Assembly: GCF_905171765.1 (NCBI RefSeq)
Contig: NC_053392.1
Coordinates: forward strand, 370,555,442 to 370,619,441
Direction: 5' to 3'
Length of the DNA: 64,000 nt
Source: Bufo bufo
Taxonomy: Eukaryota > Chordata > Amphibia > Anura > Bufonidae
Below the pieces are notes generated by a model, which was not told where the DNA came from, did not search any database, and saw only the letters and a program-made list of their open reading frames with translations. Within the stretch, counting starts at the first letter, position 1. The number at the start of each line of letters is the position of its first letter. The position numbers and the translations under genes were made by a program. This document shows positions 1 through 10,450 of the stretch, one piece after another.

Positions 1-345
1 AGGGTTAACGACATTTCTAAAAACAGTTTTGGATACCTTGAGGGGTTTAGTTTCTTAGATGGGGTCGCTTTTATGGAGTTTTTACTCTAGGGGTGCATCA
101 GGGGGGGCTTCAAATAGGACATGGTGGCAAAAAAAAAAAAGGCCATCAAAATCTGCCTTCCAGAAAAAAGATGGCGTTCCTTTCCTTCTGCGCCCTGCCG
201 TTTGCTCATACAGCAGTTTATGACCATATATGGGGTGTTTCTGTAAACTGCAGTATGATGGTAATAAATATTAAGTTTTGTTTGGCTGTTAACCCTTGCT
301 TTGTTGTTGGAAAAAAAAAAGATCAAAATGGAAAATTTGCCAAAA
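1..345 (+). repeat. piggyBac-family internal fragment
   Basis: This stretch matches the internal part of the TTAA elements seen again at about 16240-17450 and 21680-22280. The shared pieces are a 'ggggtcacttttatggag' type segment, 'ctctaggggtgcatcagg', and the 'tttggctgttaacccttg' stretch. It reads in plus orientation, whereas the sequence from about 346 onward reads as the reverse complement of the same family. Position 340-350 is therefore a junction between oppositely oriented pieces. The short frames here are shadows of low-complexity A runs and are not genes. Confidence 0.7.
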
Positions 346-1172
346 AATTGCTTTTTTGGCACCGTTTTTATTTTGTATTTTTTACACTGTTCATCTGAGG
401 GGTTGGGGGGTATTTTTATAGATTATACAGATTGAAGTTGGGACCATACCAGTGACGTTTTGCATATGTGTTTTATGTATGTTTTAATGGTTTTAAGGGT
501 GTGTTCTTAATATATTAATAAATATCTATATTATCTAGACATCCCTTTTGGAGTGCCCTCTCACTTTTCTATATTGCCATTACCTTTTGTGGGTCCTGAG
601 GGTAGGACCAGAGGGTGAGCACCTATCCATACGGAACGGGGGTGAGCCGCTGTACGTTTCACGGTATTTTTATAGAGCATATTCTTACGGATGCGGTGAT
701 ACCTAATATGTCTACTTTTTAAATTTATTTATGTTTTACACTATACTATCTTTTTATTTAAAAAAACTAACATTTTAGTATCTCCATAGTCATTTTTTAT
801 TTTTTTTGCCAATTATCTTAGGTAGGGGCTCATTTTTTTGCGGGATGAGAGGACGGTTTTATTGGCATTATTTTGGGGGGCATATGACTTTTTGATCGCT
901 TGCTATTACAATTTTTGTAATGTAAGGTGACAAAAAAATACCTTTTTTTGCACCGTTTTTATTTTATTATATACCGTGTTCATCTGAGGGGTTAGGGAGG
1001 GGTATTTTTATAGAGCAGATTCTTATGGATGCGGCGATACCTTATATGTCTACTTTTTTTATTTTAGTTTTAAAAAAATCATATTTAAAAAAAATTATTT
1101 TTTTGTTTTAGTGTCTCAAGTCTGAGAACCAGTTTTTTATCCTATTATCAGTGGCTAAATTGGGATATAAAT

Positions 1173-2873
1173 TTAGTACTCCATGGAAGAGTGGTACTCC
1201 CTGAAGCAACCAATAATGCAGAGGCCCGGATGATCGGGGCACGTGTCACACTGAGTAGTGGTGTCCTTCCGTATCCCCCTCCTGTGACACACTCTGAACC
1301 TTTGTTGGGTCTGTCCCTTCTTTCCAGTATGGGGGACCACACCTGGAGATGATCCGGGCGCCTCCAGTTCCCGAGGTAGTCCGGCCTGATCTATCCCGGT
1401 CAGAAAAGATCAGGTCCTTGAGGACTGCCTCATAGAACTGAAGGAATGTCCCTGTGTTGCCAGTGCTCCGGGACAGCACAAAAGAGTTCTACAAGGCAAC
1501 CTGCACCAAGTAGACTGCAACTTTTTTGTACCATGCCCGGGTTTTGCGTATGGCGTTATATGGCTTGAGGACTTGATCAACTCCTCCCATATACCGATTG
1601 TAGTCGACGACACAATCGGGCTTGAGGACCGTTGCCGCGGTACCTCGCACAGGGACAGGGGTGATGCCGTTACCATGAATTGTGGACAGTACAAGGACAT
1701 CCCTCTTGTCCTTATATATGACCAGCAACAGGTTTCCACTGCGTTGATTCCGCGTTGATTTTTCCGCACGGTCCCCCAAGCAGACGTGGATCTGGCGGCG
1801 AGGGACTGGAACAAGGGGATACTAGTATAAAAGTTATCCACGTACAGGTGGTAACCCTTATCTAGCAGTGGGTGCATAAGGTCCCACACAAGTTTCCTGC
1901 TAACACCCAGAGTGGGGGGACATTCTGGGGGTTGAATACGGGAATCTCGCCCCTCGTACACACGAAACTTGTAAGTGTACCCTGAGGTACTCTCACAAAG
2001 TTTGTACAGCTTCACGCCATACCTCGCCCGCTTTTAGGGAACATACTGGCGGAAAAGGAGTTTCCCCTTGAAGAGAGAGACTCATCAACCACGACCTCCC
2101 TTCTAGGTACATAGGCCTGTACAAATTTAGCCCCAAAGTGATCGATGACCGGCCTGATTTTGTACAGGCGGTCATAGGCACGATCACCTTGGGGGGGGGG
2201 ACATGCTGCATTATCTGAATAATGCAGGCATTTCCGGATGGCCTCAAACCGGGAGCGTGTCATGGCCGAACTGTAAAGTGGGGTCTGGTAGAGGACGTCC
2301 CCACCCCAGTAATCCCTGACACTAGGTTTCTTGACTAGGTCCATTTGCAGCACGAGGCCCCAAAACATCCTCATCTCGGCTGCACTGACCGGGGTCCAGC
2401 CACCGGGCCTAGCCAAAAAGGAGCCCGGGTGTTGAGCAACGAACTGTTGAATCAGATTTACAAAGTGGTCACTGAAAAAAAGACTAAAAAAGTCGTATTC
2501 AGTGAAGCCCACTGTGAACATCTGGATTCCTGGTTGGCCTTCAAAATCAGGAATCACGGGCTCATAATGCTCTGGGGTATACCAGACAAGTTCACCGGCA
2601 GGGGGCTCCGGTGGATTTAACTGGTGGGCCGGAAAACTAGCACGAGCCCCAGAGCTGCTCGTACTGGGGTGGGCCACAGGGTCCCTAGCATAACGGTCCC
2701 CTTGCTCCGCCTGGCGGTGTCTCCACCGCCTTCGGGGCTCATCATCATCGCTAGATGATGAGGAGACCGTGGATGACAAAAGGAAAGTGGGATCATCCTC
2801 GTCCTCACTGGGACTCTGAGTCGGAGGCAAGCAGGGCGTATGCCTCCTCGGCCGAGAACGTCTGCCGGGCCAT
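1173..2873 (-). pseudogene. piggyBac-type transposase pseudogene
   Basis: This encodes a relative of the DDD transposase that cuts and pastes elements at TTAA. The best start is the ATG at 2873-2871, reading M-A-R-Q-T-F-S-A-E-E, after which one frameshift near 2812 leads into an acidic Ser/Asp/Glu-rich segment. The core then follows in order: VVVDESL (first catalytic Asp, near 2090), LYVDNFYTS (second, near 1840) and GGVDQ (third, near 1590). The cysteine-rich C-terminal zinc-binding segment (CHRRG...CDTCPDHPGLC) is readable near 1180-1305 and ends at a TAA at 1175-1173. I count about four frame changes (near 2812, 2020, 1775 and 1305) and a Tyr-to-stop change near 1489. All three catalytic Asp codons survive, but no intact protein can be made. 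Neighbouring sequence is the element's own untranslated DNA. Confidence 0.88.
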
Positions 2874-3544
2874 AGGGCAGTGTGTGTCTGCGTGTGTATG
2901 TGCATGCGTGTAAATCTTTATTTGGTGTGCGTGTGTGTGGGGGCAAGGGTGTTTGCGAACTCACCCTAAACCTAACAGACAAAAAAAAGATTTTTTTTTA
3001 TAAAAAATTATAAATCGTTGATCAACCGTCCGAAGTTGATCAGCGGTGGGGTGTGTGATGTGCTAACAGTGGCCGGACGCTAAGAGTGCCGGCCACAGTC
3101 AGCGTACGCACAAAATAAAAATAAAAATAAAAAAACTGCTTGCGCCCCCAAAAAAAGTTGGGGGGGGGGGCAGGGGAGCAAGCTGCAGCACCCCTGGGGG
3201 TCTAGGGTCACACAGCTGTGCTGTGGACCCCAGACACCCGATTTAGGGTGATGCAATCAGTAACTGTTTTTTCTTTTTTCTTCTCACTAACTTTCCCTAA
3301 AATATCCCTGCCTAATCTAACTTGTCCCTAGCCTTTCCCTAATTACCTGGGTGCTTGGGGTGCTGGGGCACAGATGGAGTTGTTGGGGTGCTGGCTCTGA
3401 TGATCCTTGCAGCAATCTCTCCTTGGCTCCTGGACACAAAAGGAGGAGGAGAGGAGCGCTGCGGTAATTTTAACCTCCCGTGCCTGCAGCCGACCAATGA
3501 GAGCGATCCTGAGAGGTCATGTCACCATTACCACTCAGGATCTA
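2874..3544. other. 5' flank of the piggyBac-like element, no gene
   Basis: This region lies between the transposase start and the hairpin region. It holds a (TG)-rich run near 2880-2940, A-rich and G-rich homopolymers near 3110-3170, and no open frame with recognisable coding content. It is probably the transposase promoter/leader region of the decayed element. Confidence 0.5.
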
Positions 3545-3632
3545 AGGATGGTGATTGGTGGTGTATTATCACACCACCAATCACCATCCTGTTCCGGGTT
3601 ATCGGGTCCCCAGAGACCCGAATAACCCGGAA
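3545..3632. repeat. paired hairpins at the subterminal end of the piggyBac-like element
   Basis: Two consecutive inverted repeats. The first has 20-bp perfect arms at 3545-3564 and 3571-3590 with a 6-base loop. The second has arms at 3594-3608 and 3615-3630, identical except for one inserted base. A weaker hairpin (an 'aaccgcaggt' type) and a 'ggggggtc' hairpin follow up to 3710. Similar hairpin runs sit at one end of the three other TTAA-flanked elements in the window. Confidence 0.85.
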
Positions 3633-3733
3633 AGGCTGCAAACCGCAGGTCTGAATTGACCTGCTGTTTGCTACGATCGCCGACATGGGGGGGTCACAGG
3701 ACCCCCCGACGCAAAGTGTGCCTGCTCGAATTT

Positions 3734-3989
3734 TTTTAGCGAATATCGGCACTTCGCTAATTCGCGAATATTTCTAATATAGTGCTATAAATTCGCTATT
3801 TTGAATATTCATATTTTTTTTTTTATTGTTATATTTTTTTCTTTCCCACTTCCCAAAAGTAGTTCTTACCTGTCCTTAGGATTCCTGGCTTCCTGGCTGC
3901 TCCAGTCAGTGCCCGTTGCCGCTTCTGCCGACTGCCGTGCTCATGGAGCGTCCCCATCACCATGTGAACGCCTCCATACTAGAATGTAC
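3734..3989. other. AT-rich and unassigned sequence between elements
   Basis: The first part contains short inverted motifs of the type 'cgctaattcgcgaatatt' and a T-rich run. The rest (3850-3980) is GC-moderate and unassigned. No coding frame is supported. Confidence 0.4.
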
Positions 3990-4449
3990 TGTCGTATTTG
4001 AGAATTACGTTGAAATCGCAATGCGATTAATATAACTTGAAGTAATCGCATTGCGATTTCAACTTAGCACTGCTATATTCCATATTTGTTAATTCTATCC
4101 TAGAATTAACGAAGTTAACGAACGAATATGGAATATAGCAGTGCTAAGTTGAAATCGCAATGCGATTAATATAACTTGAAGTAATCGCATTACGATTTCA
4201 ACTTAGATCTGGTTTACTATGGTTGGCTTGGTAGAATTAGCGAAGATGACAAATATGACGAATGTATTCGTCATATTCCTCAAAACAAAGTTAACAAAGT
4301 ATTCTCCATCTTCGTATTAGCTCCATATTCGTCAACTTCGCTAATTCTATCAATCAAATAGGAAGGTTGACTATAGAGACAGCTAAGTTTAATTCGCTAT
4401 GCGATTATATTACTTTGCTTTTTTTAAAAATAAATAGAATCATTATAAT
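3990..4449. repeat. left arm of a long palindromic element
   Basis: This arm is the reverse complement of 5587-5642 joined to 9940-10450. It contains repeated palindromic modules built on 'atcgcaatgcgat' (near 4018, 4047, 4155 and 4180) and motifs such as 'ctagaattaacgaagtt'. Identity between the arms is high over the inner ~250 bp (4200-4449) and decays outward, where small rearrangements occur. Once two later insertions are removed, the two arms would meet at a perfect palindromic centre. Confidence 0.85.
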
Positions 4450-5586
4450 TCTATGCTTTGGCCAAAATATAAACCAATGTCTCATCCAGCATGGAGGGCA
4501 GAGTGCTGGATGTAGTGTGCGATCACATTTGCATTTTCCGTTTATATATGTATTTCGCCATAGTGATCTGCACCTACAGGCAGGTTGTGCTGACCCAACC
4601 CCTTATTTTTTTCTTTGTAGTATATATTGGAGGCGTGGCGATCTCCTTGGAGTCATTGCACACCTGACCAGTTAATCTGTCCTTGAGGCTGGTTTTAAAG
4701 TCAGTATAAAACTGAGTCTGCTTGTATAGAACCTACCATTAGCCATCTGGCTCCAGGAGAAGTATATGGTGGGTTCAGCATGCATGTTGGTACTTGCATC
4801 CCTGGATCCGATGAAAGCTGTAATGGCACCGGACGGGGTTACAAGCAAAGTGTACTTGGCTTGCATGCTGACCTGCATTCCCTGGATTTTATGTGGCTGT
4901 CATGGCCCATGAACAGGTAGGAACAAGAGTTAGGGACCACTCATGAGACGACCTTGACGCGGTGAGTGGCTTACTATGCTTTGGCCAAAATATAAACCAA
5001 TGTCTCATCCAGCATGGAGGGCAGAGTGCTGGATGTAGTGTGCGATCACATTTGCATTTTCCGTTTATATATGTATTTCGCCATAGTGATCTGCACCTAC
5101 AGGCAGGTTGTGCTGACCCAACCCCTTATTTTTTTCTTTGTAGTATATATTGGAGGCGTGGCGATCTCCTTGGAGTCATTGCACACCTGACCAGTTAATC
5201 TGTCCTTGAGGCTGGTTTTAAAGTCAGTATAAAACTGAGTCTGCTTGTATAGAACCTACCATTAGCCATCTGGCTCCAGGAGAAGTATATGGTGGGTTCA
5301 GCATGCATGTTGGTACTTGCATCCCTGGATCCGATGAAAGCTGTAATGGCACCGGACGGGGTTACAAGCAAAGTGTACTTGGCTTGCATGCTGACCTGCA
5401 TTCCCTGGATTTTATGTGGCTGTCATGGCCCATGAACAGGTAGGAACAAGAGTTAGGGACCACTCATGAGACGACCTTGACGCGGTGAGTGGCTTACTAT
5501 GCTTTGGCCAAAATATAAACCAATGTCTCATCCAGCATGGAGGGCAGAGTGCTGGATGTAGTGTGCGATCACATTTGCATTTTCCG
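4450..5586. repeat. 523-bp unit in 2.17 tandem copies inserted at a palindrome centre
   Basis: 'tatgctttggcc' recurs at 4452, 4975 and 5498, giving an exact 523-bp period. The first two copies look essentially identical, and the third is a ~90-bp stub ending at 'ttttccg'. The block is flanked on both sides by 'attataat' (4442-4449 and 5587-5594), an 8-bp direct repeat that may be a target-site duplication. Internal frames (for example, 68 codons on the minus strand repeated in both copies) are not recognisable proteins. I cannot assign the unit to a transposon class. Confidence 0.85.
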
Positions 5587-5642
5587 ATTATAATGATTCT
5601 ATTTATTAAAAAAAAAGCAAAGTAATATAATCGCATAGCGAT
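5587..5642. repeat. inner part of the right palindrome arm
   Basis: Reverse complement of 4390-4449, sharing the 'gcaaagtaatataatcgc' block. The arm is interrupted at 5643 by a TTAA-flanked element and resumes at 9940. Confidence 0.85.
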
Positions 5643-6099
5643 TTAACCACCTCAGCCCCCAGTGCTTAAACACCCTGAAAGACCAGGCCACTTTTTATAC
5701 TTCTGACCTACACTACTTTCACCGTTTATTGCTCGGTCATGCAACTTACCACCCAAATGAATTTTACCTCCTTTTCTTCTCACTAATAGAGCTTTCATTT
5801 GGTGGTATTTCATTGCTGCTGACATTTTTACTTTTTTTGTTATTAATCGAAATTTAACGATTTTTTTGCAAAAAAATGACATTTTTCACGTTCAGTTGTA
5901 AAATTTTGCAAAAAAAACGACATCCATATATAAATTTTGCTCTAAATTTATTGTTCTACATGTCTTTGATAAAAAAAAAATGTTTGGGTAAAAAAAAAAT
6001 GGTTTGGGTAAAAGTTATAGCGTTTACAAACTATGGTACAAAAATGTGAATTTCCGCTTTTTGAAGCAGCTCTGACTTTCTGAGCACCTGTCATGTTTC

Positions 6100-7920
6100 C
6101 TGAGGGTCTACAATGCCCAGACAGTACAAACACCCCACAAATGACCCCATTTCGGAAAGAAGACACCCTAAGGTATTCGCTGATGGGCATAGTGAGTTCA
6201 TAGAACTTTTTATTTTTTGTCACAAGTTAGTGGAAAAAAAAATTTTCTTACAAAGTCTCATATTCCACTAACTTGTGACAAAAAATAAAAAGTTCTATGA
6301 ACTCACTATGCCCATCACGAAATACCTTGGGGTGTCTTCTTTCCAAAATGGGGTCACTTGTGGGGTAGTTATACTGCCCTGGCATTCTAGGGGCCCAAAT
6401 GTGTGGTAAGGAGTTTGAAATCCAATTCTGTAAAAAATGACCTGTGAAATCCGAAAGGTGCTCTTTGGAATATGGGCCCCTTTGCCCACCTAGGCTGCAA
6501 AAAAGTGTCACACATCTGGTATCTCCGTACTCAGGAGAAGGTGGGGAATGTGTTTTGGGGTGTCATTTTACATATACCCATGCTGGGTGAGATAAATATC
6601 TTGGTCAAATGCCAACTTTGTATAAAAAAATGGGAAAAGTTGTCTTTTGCCAAGATATTTCTCTCACCCAGCATGGGTATATGTAAAATGACACCCCAAA
6701 ACACATTCCCCAACTTCTACTGAATACGGAGATACCAGATGTGTGACACTTTTTTGCAGCCTAGGTGGGCAAAGGGGCCCATATTCCAAAGAGCACCTTT
6801 CGGATTTCACAGGTCATTTTTTACAGAATTTGATTTCAAACTCCTTACCACACATTTGGGCCCCTAGAATGCCAGGGCAGTATAACTACCCCACAAGTGA
6901 CCCCATTTTGGAAAGAAGAGACCCCAAGGTATTCGCTGATGGGCATAGTGAGTTCATGGAAGTTTTTATTTTTTGTCACAAGTTAGTGGAATATGAGACT
7001 TTGTATGAAAAAAAAAAATCATCATTTTCCACTAACTTGTGACAAAAAATAAAAAATTCTAGGAACTCGCCATGCCCCTCACGGAATACCTTGGGGTGTC
7101 TTCTTTCCAAAATGGGGTCACTTGTGGGGTAGTTATACTGTCCTGGCATTTTCCAGGGGCCCTAATGTGTGGTAAGTAGGTAAATGACCAGTGAAATCCG
7201 AAAGGTGCTCTTTGGAATGTGGGCCCCTTTGCCCACCTAGGCTGCAAAAAAGTGTCACACATGTGGTATCGCCGTATTCAGGAGACGTTGGGGAATGTGT
7301 TTTGGGGTGTCTTTTTACATATACCCATGCTGGGTGAGAGAAATATCTTGGCAAAAGACAACTTTTCCCATTTTTTTATACAAAGTTGGCATTTGACCAA
7401 GATATTTATCTCACCCAGCATGGGTATATGTAAAATGACACCCCAAAACACATTCCCCAACTTCTCCTGAGTACGGCGATACCACATGTGTGACACTTTT
7501 TTGCAGCCTAGATGCGCAAAGGGGCCCAAATTCCTTTTAGGAGGGCATTTTTAGACATTTGGATACCAGACTTCTTCTCACGCTTTGGGGCCCCTAGAAT
7601 GCCAGGGCAGTATAAATACCCCACATGTGACCCCATTTTGGAAAGAAGACACCCCAAGGTATTCAATGAGGGGCATGGCGAGTTCATAGAAAATTTTTTT
7701 TTTTGGCACAAGTTAGCGGAAATTGATATTTTTTATTTTTTTCTCACAAAGTCTCCCGTTCCGCTAACTTGGGACAAAAATTTCAATCTTTCATGGACTC
7801 AATATGCCCCTCACGGAATACCTGGGGGTGTCTTCTTTCCGAAATGGGGTCACATGTGGGGTATTTATACTGCCCTGGCATTCTAGGGGCCCTAAAGTGT
7901 GAGAAGAAGTCTGGAATATA
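6100..7920. repeat. alternating inverted copies inside the 4.3-kb element
   Basis: A ~280-bp module carrying 'caagttagtggaa', 'gaccccatttyggaaagaag' and 'gcccctagaatgccaggg' occurs about six times in alternating orientation, roughly at 6100-6240 (+), 6250-6530 (-), 6720-7005 (+), 7025-7290 (-), 7490-7740 (+) and 7745-7920 (-). Between some pairs lies a second palindrome (6540-6715 and 7265-7480) with 'acccagcatgggtatatg' arms. Mirror-image open frames of 80-100 codons on both strands are a consequence of this palindromy, not genes. Confidence 0.8.
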
Positions 7921-8084
7921 AATGTCTAAAAATTTTTACGCATTTGGATTCCGTGAGGGGTATGGTGAGTTCATGTGAGATTTAATTTTTTGACACAAGT
8001 TAGTGGAATATGAGACTTTGTAAGAAAAAAAAATAAAAATTCCGCTAACTTGGGCCAAAAAAATGTCTGAATGGAGCCTTACAG

Positions 8085-9530
8085 AGGGTGATCAATGACA
8101 GGGGGGGTGATCAATGACAGGGGGGGTGATCAATGACAGGGGGGTGATCAATGACAGGGGGGTGATCAATGACAGGGGGGTGATCAATGACAGGGGGGTG
8201 ATCAGGGAGTCTATATGGGGTGATAACCACAGTCATTGATCAAGCCCGTGTAAGGCTTCATTCAGACGTCCGTATGCGTTTTGCGGATCCGATCCATCTA
8301 TCAGTGCATCCGTAAAAATCATGCGGACATCTGAATGGAGCTTTACAGGGGGGTAATCAATGACGGGGGGGTGATCAATGACAGGGGGGTGATCAGGGAG
8401 TCTATATGGGGTGATAACCACAGTCATTGATCACGCCCGTGTAAGGCTTCATTCAGACGTCCGTATGCGTTTTGCGGATCCGATCCATCTATCAGTGCAT
8501 CCGTAAAAATCATGCGGACATCTGAATGGAGCTTTACAGGGGGTTGATCAATGACAGGGGTGTAATCAATGACAGGGGGGTGATCAGGGAGTCTATATGG
8601 GGTGATAACCACAGTCATTGATCACGCCCCTGTAAGGCTTCATTCAGACGTCCGTATGCGTTTTGCGGATCCGATCCATCTATCAGTGCATCCGTAAAAA
8701 TCATGCGGACATCTGAATGGAGCTTTTACAGGGGGTTGATCAATGACAGGGGGGGTGATCAATGACAGGGGGGTGATCAGGGAGTCTATATGGGGTGATA
8801 ACCACAGTCATTGATCACGCCCCTGTAAGGCTTCATTCAGACGTCCGGATGCGTTTTGCGGATCCGATCCATCTATCAGTGCATCCGTAAAAATCATGCG
8901 GACATCTGAATGGAGCTTTACAGGGGGGTAATCAATGACAGGGGGGTGATCAGGGAGTCTATATGGGGTGATAACCACAGTCATTGATCATGCCCCTGTA
9001 AGGCTTCATTCAGACGTCCGGATGCGTTTTGCGGATCCGATCCATCTATCAGTGCATCCGTAAAAATCATGCGGACATCTGAATGGAGCTTTACAGGGGG
9101 TTGATCAATGACAGGGGGGTGATCAGGGAGTCTATATGGGGTGATAACCACAGTCATTGATCACGCCCCTGTAAGGCTTCATTCAGACGTCCGGATGCGT
9201 TTTGCGGATCCGATCCATCTATCAGTGGATCCATAAAAATCATGCGGACATCTGAATGGAGCTTTACAGGGGGTTGATCAATGACAGGGGGGTAATCAAT
9301 GACAGGGGGGTGATCAGGGAGTCTATATGGGGTGATAACCACAGTCATTGATCATGCCCCTGTAAGGCTTCATTCAGACATCCGGATGCGTTTTGCGGAT
9401 CCGATCCATCTATCAGTGCATCCGTAAAAATCATGCGGACATCTGAATGGAGCTTTACAGGGGGTTGATCAATGACAGGGGTGTAATCAATGACAGGGGG
9501 GTGATCAGGGAGTCTATATGGGGTGATCAG
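8085..9530. repeat. tandem array of ~175-191-bp units
   Basis: Units begin around 'gatcagggagtctatatggg' near 8198, 8389, 8582, 8770, 8947, 9118, 9310 and 9498. Unit length varies with the number of 18-bp 'gatcaatgacagggggg' subrepeats. Each unit contains an inverted-repeat core starting 'taaggcttcattcagacg' and ending as its near complement, with 'ctgaatggagcttta'. The core resembles the Harbinger-like MITE at 39963-40195. Repeated 64-codon minus-strand frames are shadows of the array. Confidence 0.85.
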
Positions 9531-9599
9531 GGGCTAATAAGGGGTTAATAAGTGACGGGGGGGGGGGGTGTAGTGTAGTGTAGTGTAGTGGTGCTTGGT

Positions 9600-9935
9600 G
9601 CTACTTTACTGAGCTACCTGTGTCCTCTGGTGGTCGATCCAAACAAATGGGACCACCAGAGGACCAGGTAGCAGGTATATTAGACACTGTTATCAAAACA
9701 GCGTCTAATATACCTGTTAGGGGTTAAAAAAAACACATCTCCAGCCTGCCAGCGAACGATCGCCGCTGGCAGGCTGGAGATCAACTCTCTTACCTTCCGT
9801 TCCTGTGAGCGCGCGCGCCTGTGTGCGCGCGTTCACAGGAAATCCCGGCTCACGCGAGATGACACGTATATGCGTCGCTGAGCGCAGGGCTGCCACCTCC
9901 GGAACGCGAATCTGCGTACAGCGGTCCGGAGGTGG
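9600..9935. repeat. run of perfect hairpins at the right end of the 4.3-kb element
   Basis: Consecutive inverted repeats: one pairing 'tcctctggtggtc' with 'gaccaccagagga' near 9622-9664, one with 'caggtatattagac' arms near 9673-9717, one with 'atctccagcctgccagc' arms near 9736-9781, one with 'tcctgtgagcgcgcg' arms near 9799-9839, and a terminal one with 'ccacctccgga' arms to 9935. Confidence 0.85.
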
Positions 9936-10450
9936 TTAAACACAGCTGTCTCTATAGTCAACCTTCCTATTTGATCGCTAGAATTAGCGAAGTTGACGAA
10001 TATGGAGCTAAAACGAAGATGGAGAATACTTTGTTAACTTTGTATTGAGGAATATGACGAATACATTCGTCATATTTGTCATCTTCGCTAATTCTACCAA
10101 GCCAACCATAGTAAACGCATAGTAATCGCAATGCGATTAATTCAAGTTATATTAATCACATTGCAATTTCAACTTGAGGCTGCTGTTGGGTCAGCTTTCT
10201 AGAATTAACAAACTTAACTAATATTGAATCTAGCAGTGCTAATTTGTAATCACAATGCGATAATATTTGCTATTATTATAAACCACATTGCGAATCCAAC
10301 TTTTATAATGCACTATTCTGACATACAGTACTATATTTGTTTTATTAGTTCATTCTACCAATACCACCTATAGCAAAATCACAAAAGCTGGAATTGCAAT
10401 GCAATAATATTAGTTGCATTTCGAATCCAACACTATTGCTAAAAGATTCG
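9936..10450. repeat. outer part of the right palindrome arm
   Basis: After the TTAA at 9936-9939 the sequence resumes as the reverse complement of 4385 back to 3990. It has the same 'ctagaattagcgaagttgacg' block and the 'atcgcaatgcgat'-like motifs near 10125, 10250 and 10280. Outward of about 10200 the match to the left arm becomes patchy. Confidence 0.8.

Larger units (their letters stand above)
346..3733 (-). mobile_element. piggyBac-like autonomous element, decayed and truncated
   Basis: From about 346 to 1150 the sequence is the reverse complement of the 15560-16120 part of the TTAA element at 14290-17885. At 3590-3730 it is the reverse complement of the subterminal hairpin region at 14460-14580. 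Between these lies a broken transposase on the minus strand. The terminal 'CCCTTAAGG'-type end is missing at the right, where homology stops near 3730 at 'gcctgctc' and AT-rich sequence begins. Positions 420-700 within it contain sequence I do not recognise and may be a further insertion. The copy is old: the transposase has several frame breaks. Confidence 0.75.
5647..9935. mobile_element. non-autonomous TTAA-flanked (piggyBac-like) element, 4289 bp
   Basis: TTAA at 5643-5646 and again at 9936-9939 bracket the element. It starts CCACCTCAGC and its other end, read inward, starts CCACCTCCGG, so it has short imperfect terminal inverted repeats. The opposite palindrome arm near 4385-4395 provides the uninterrupted site, reading 'gtttaattcgc', which confirms the insertion point. 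No transposase is present. The interior consists of alternating inverted copies (6100-7920), a tandem array (8085-9530) and a run of hairpins (9600-9935). It is probably mobilised by a piggyBac-type enzyme encoded elsewhere. Confidence 0.85.

Noticed and set aside
6248..7886. Mirror-image open frames of 80-124 codons on both strands
   Set aside because: They arise from inverted copies of the same non-coding module, and the sequence is shared by a non-autonomous element.
8085..9530. Regular repeat-spacer appearance resembling a CRISPR array
   Set aside because: The 'spacers' are themselves repeated, the unit is ~180 bp, and the context is vertebrate transposon DNA.
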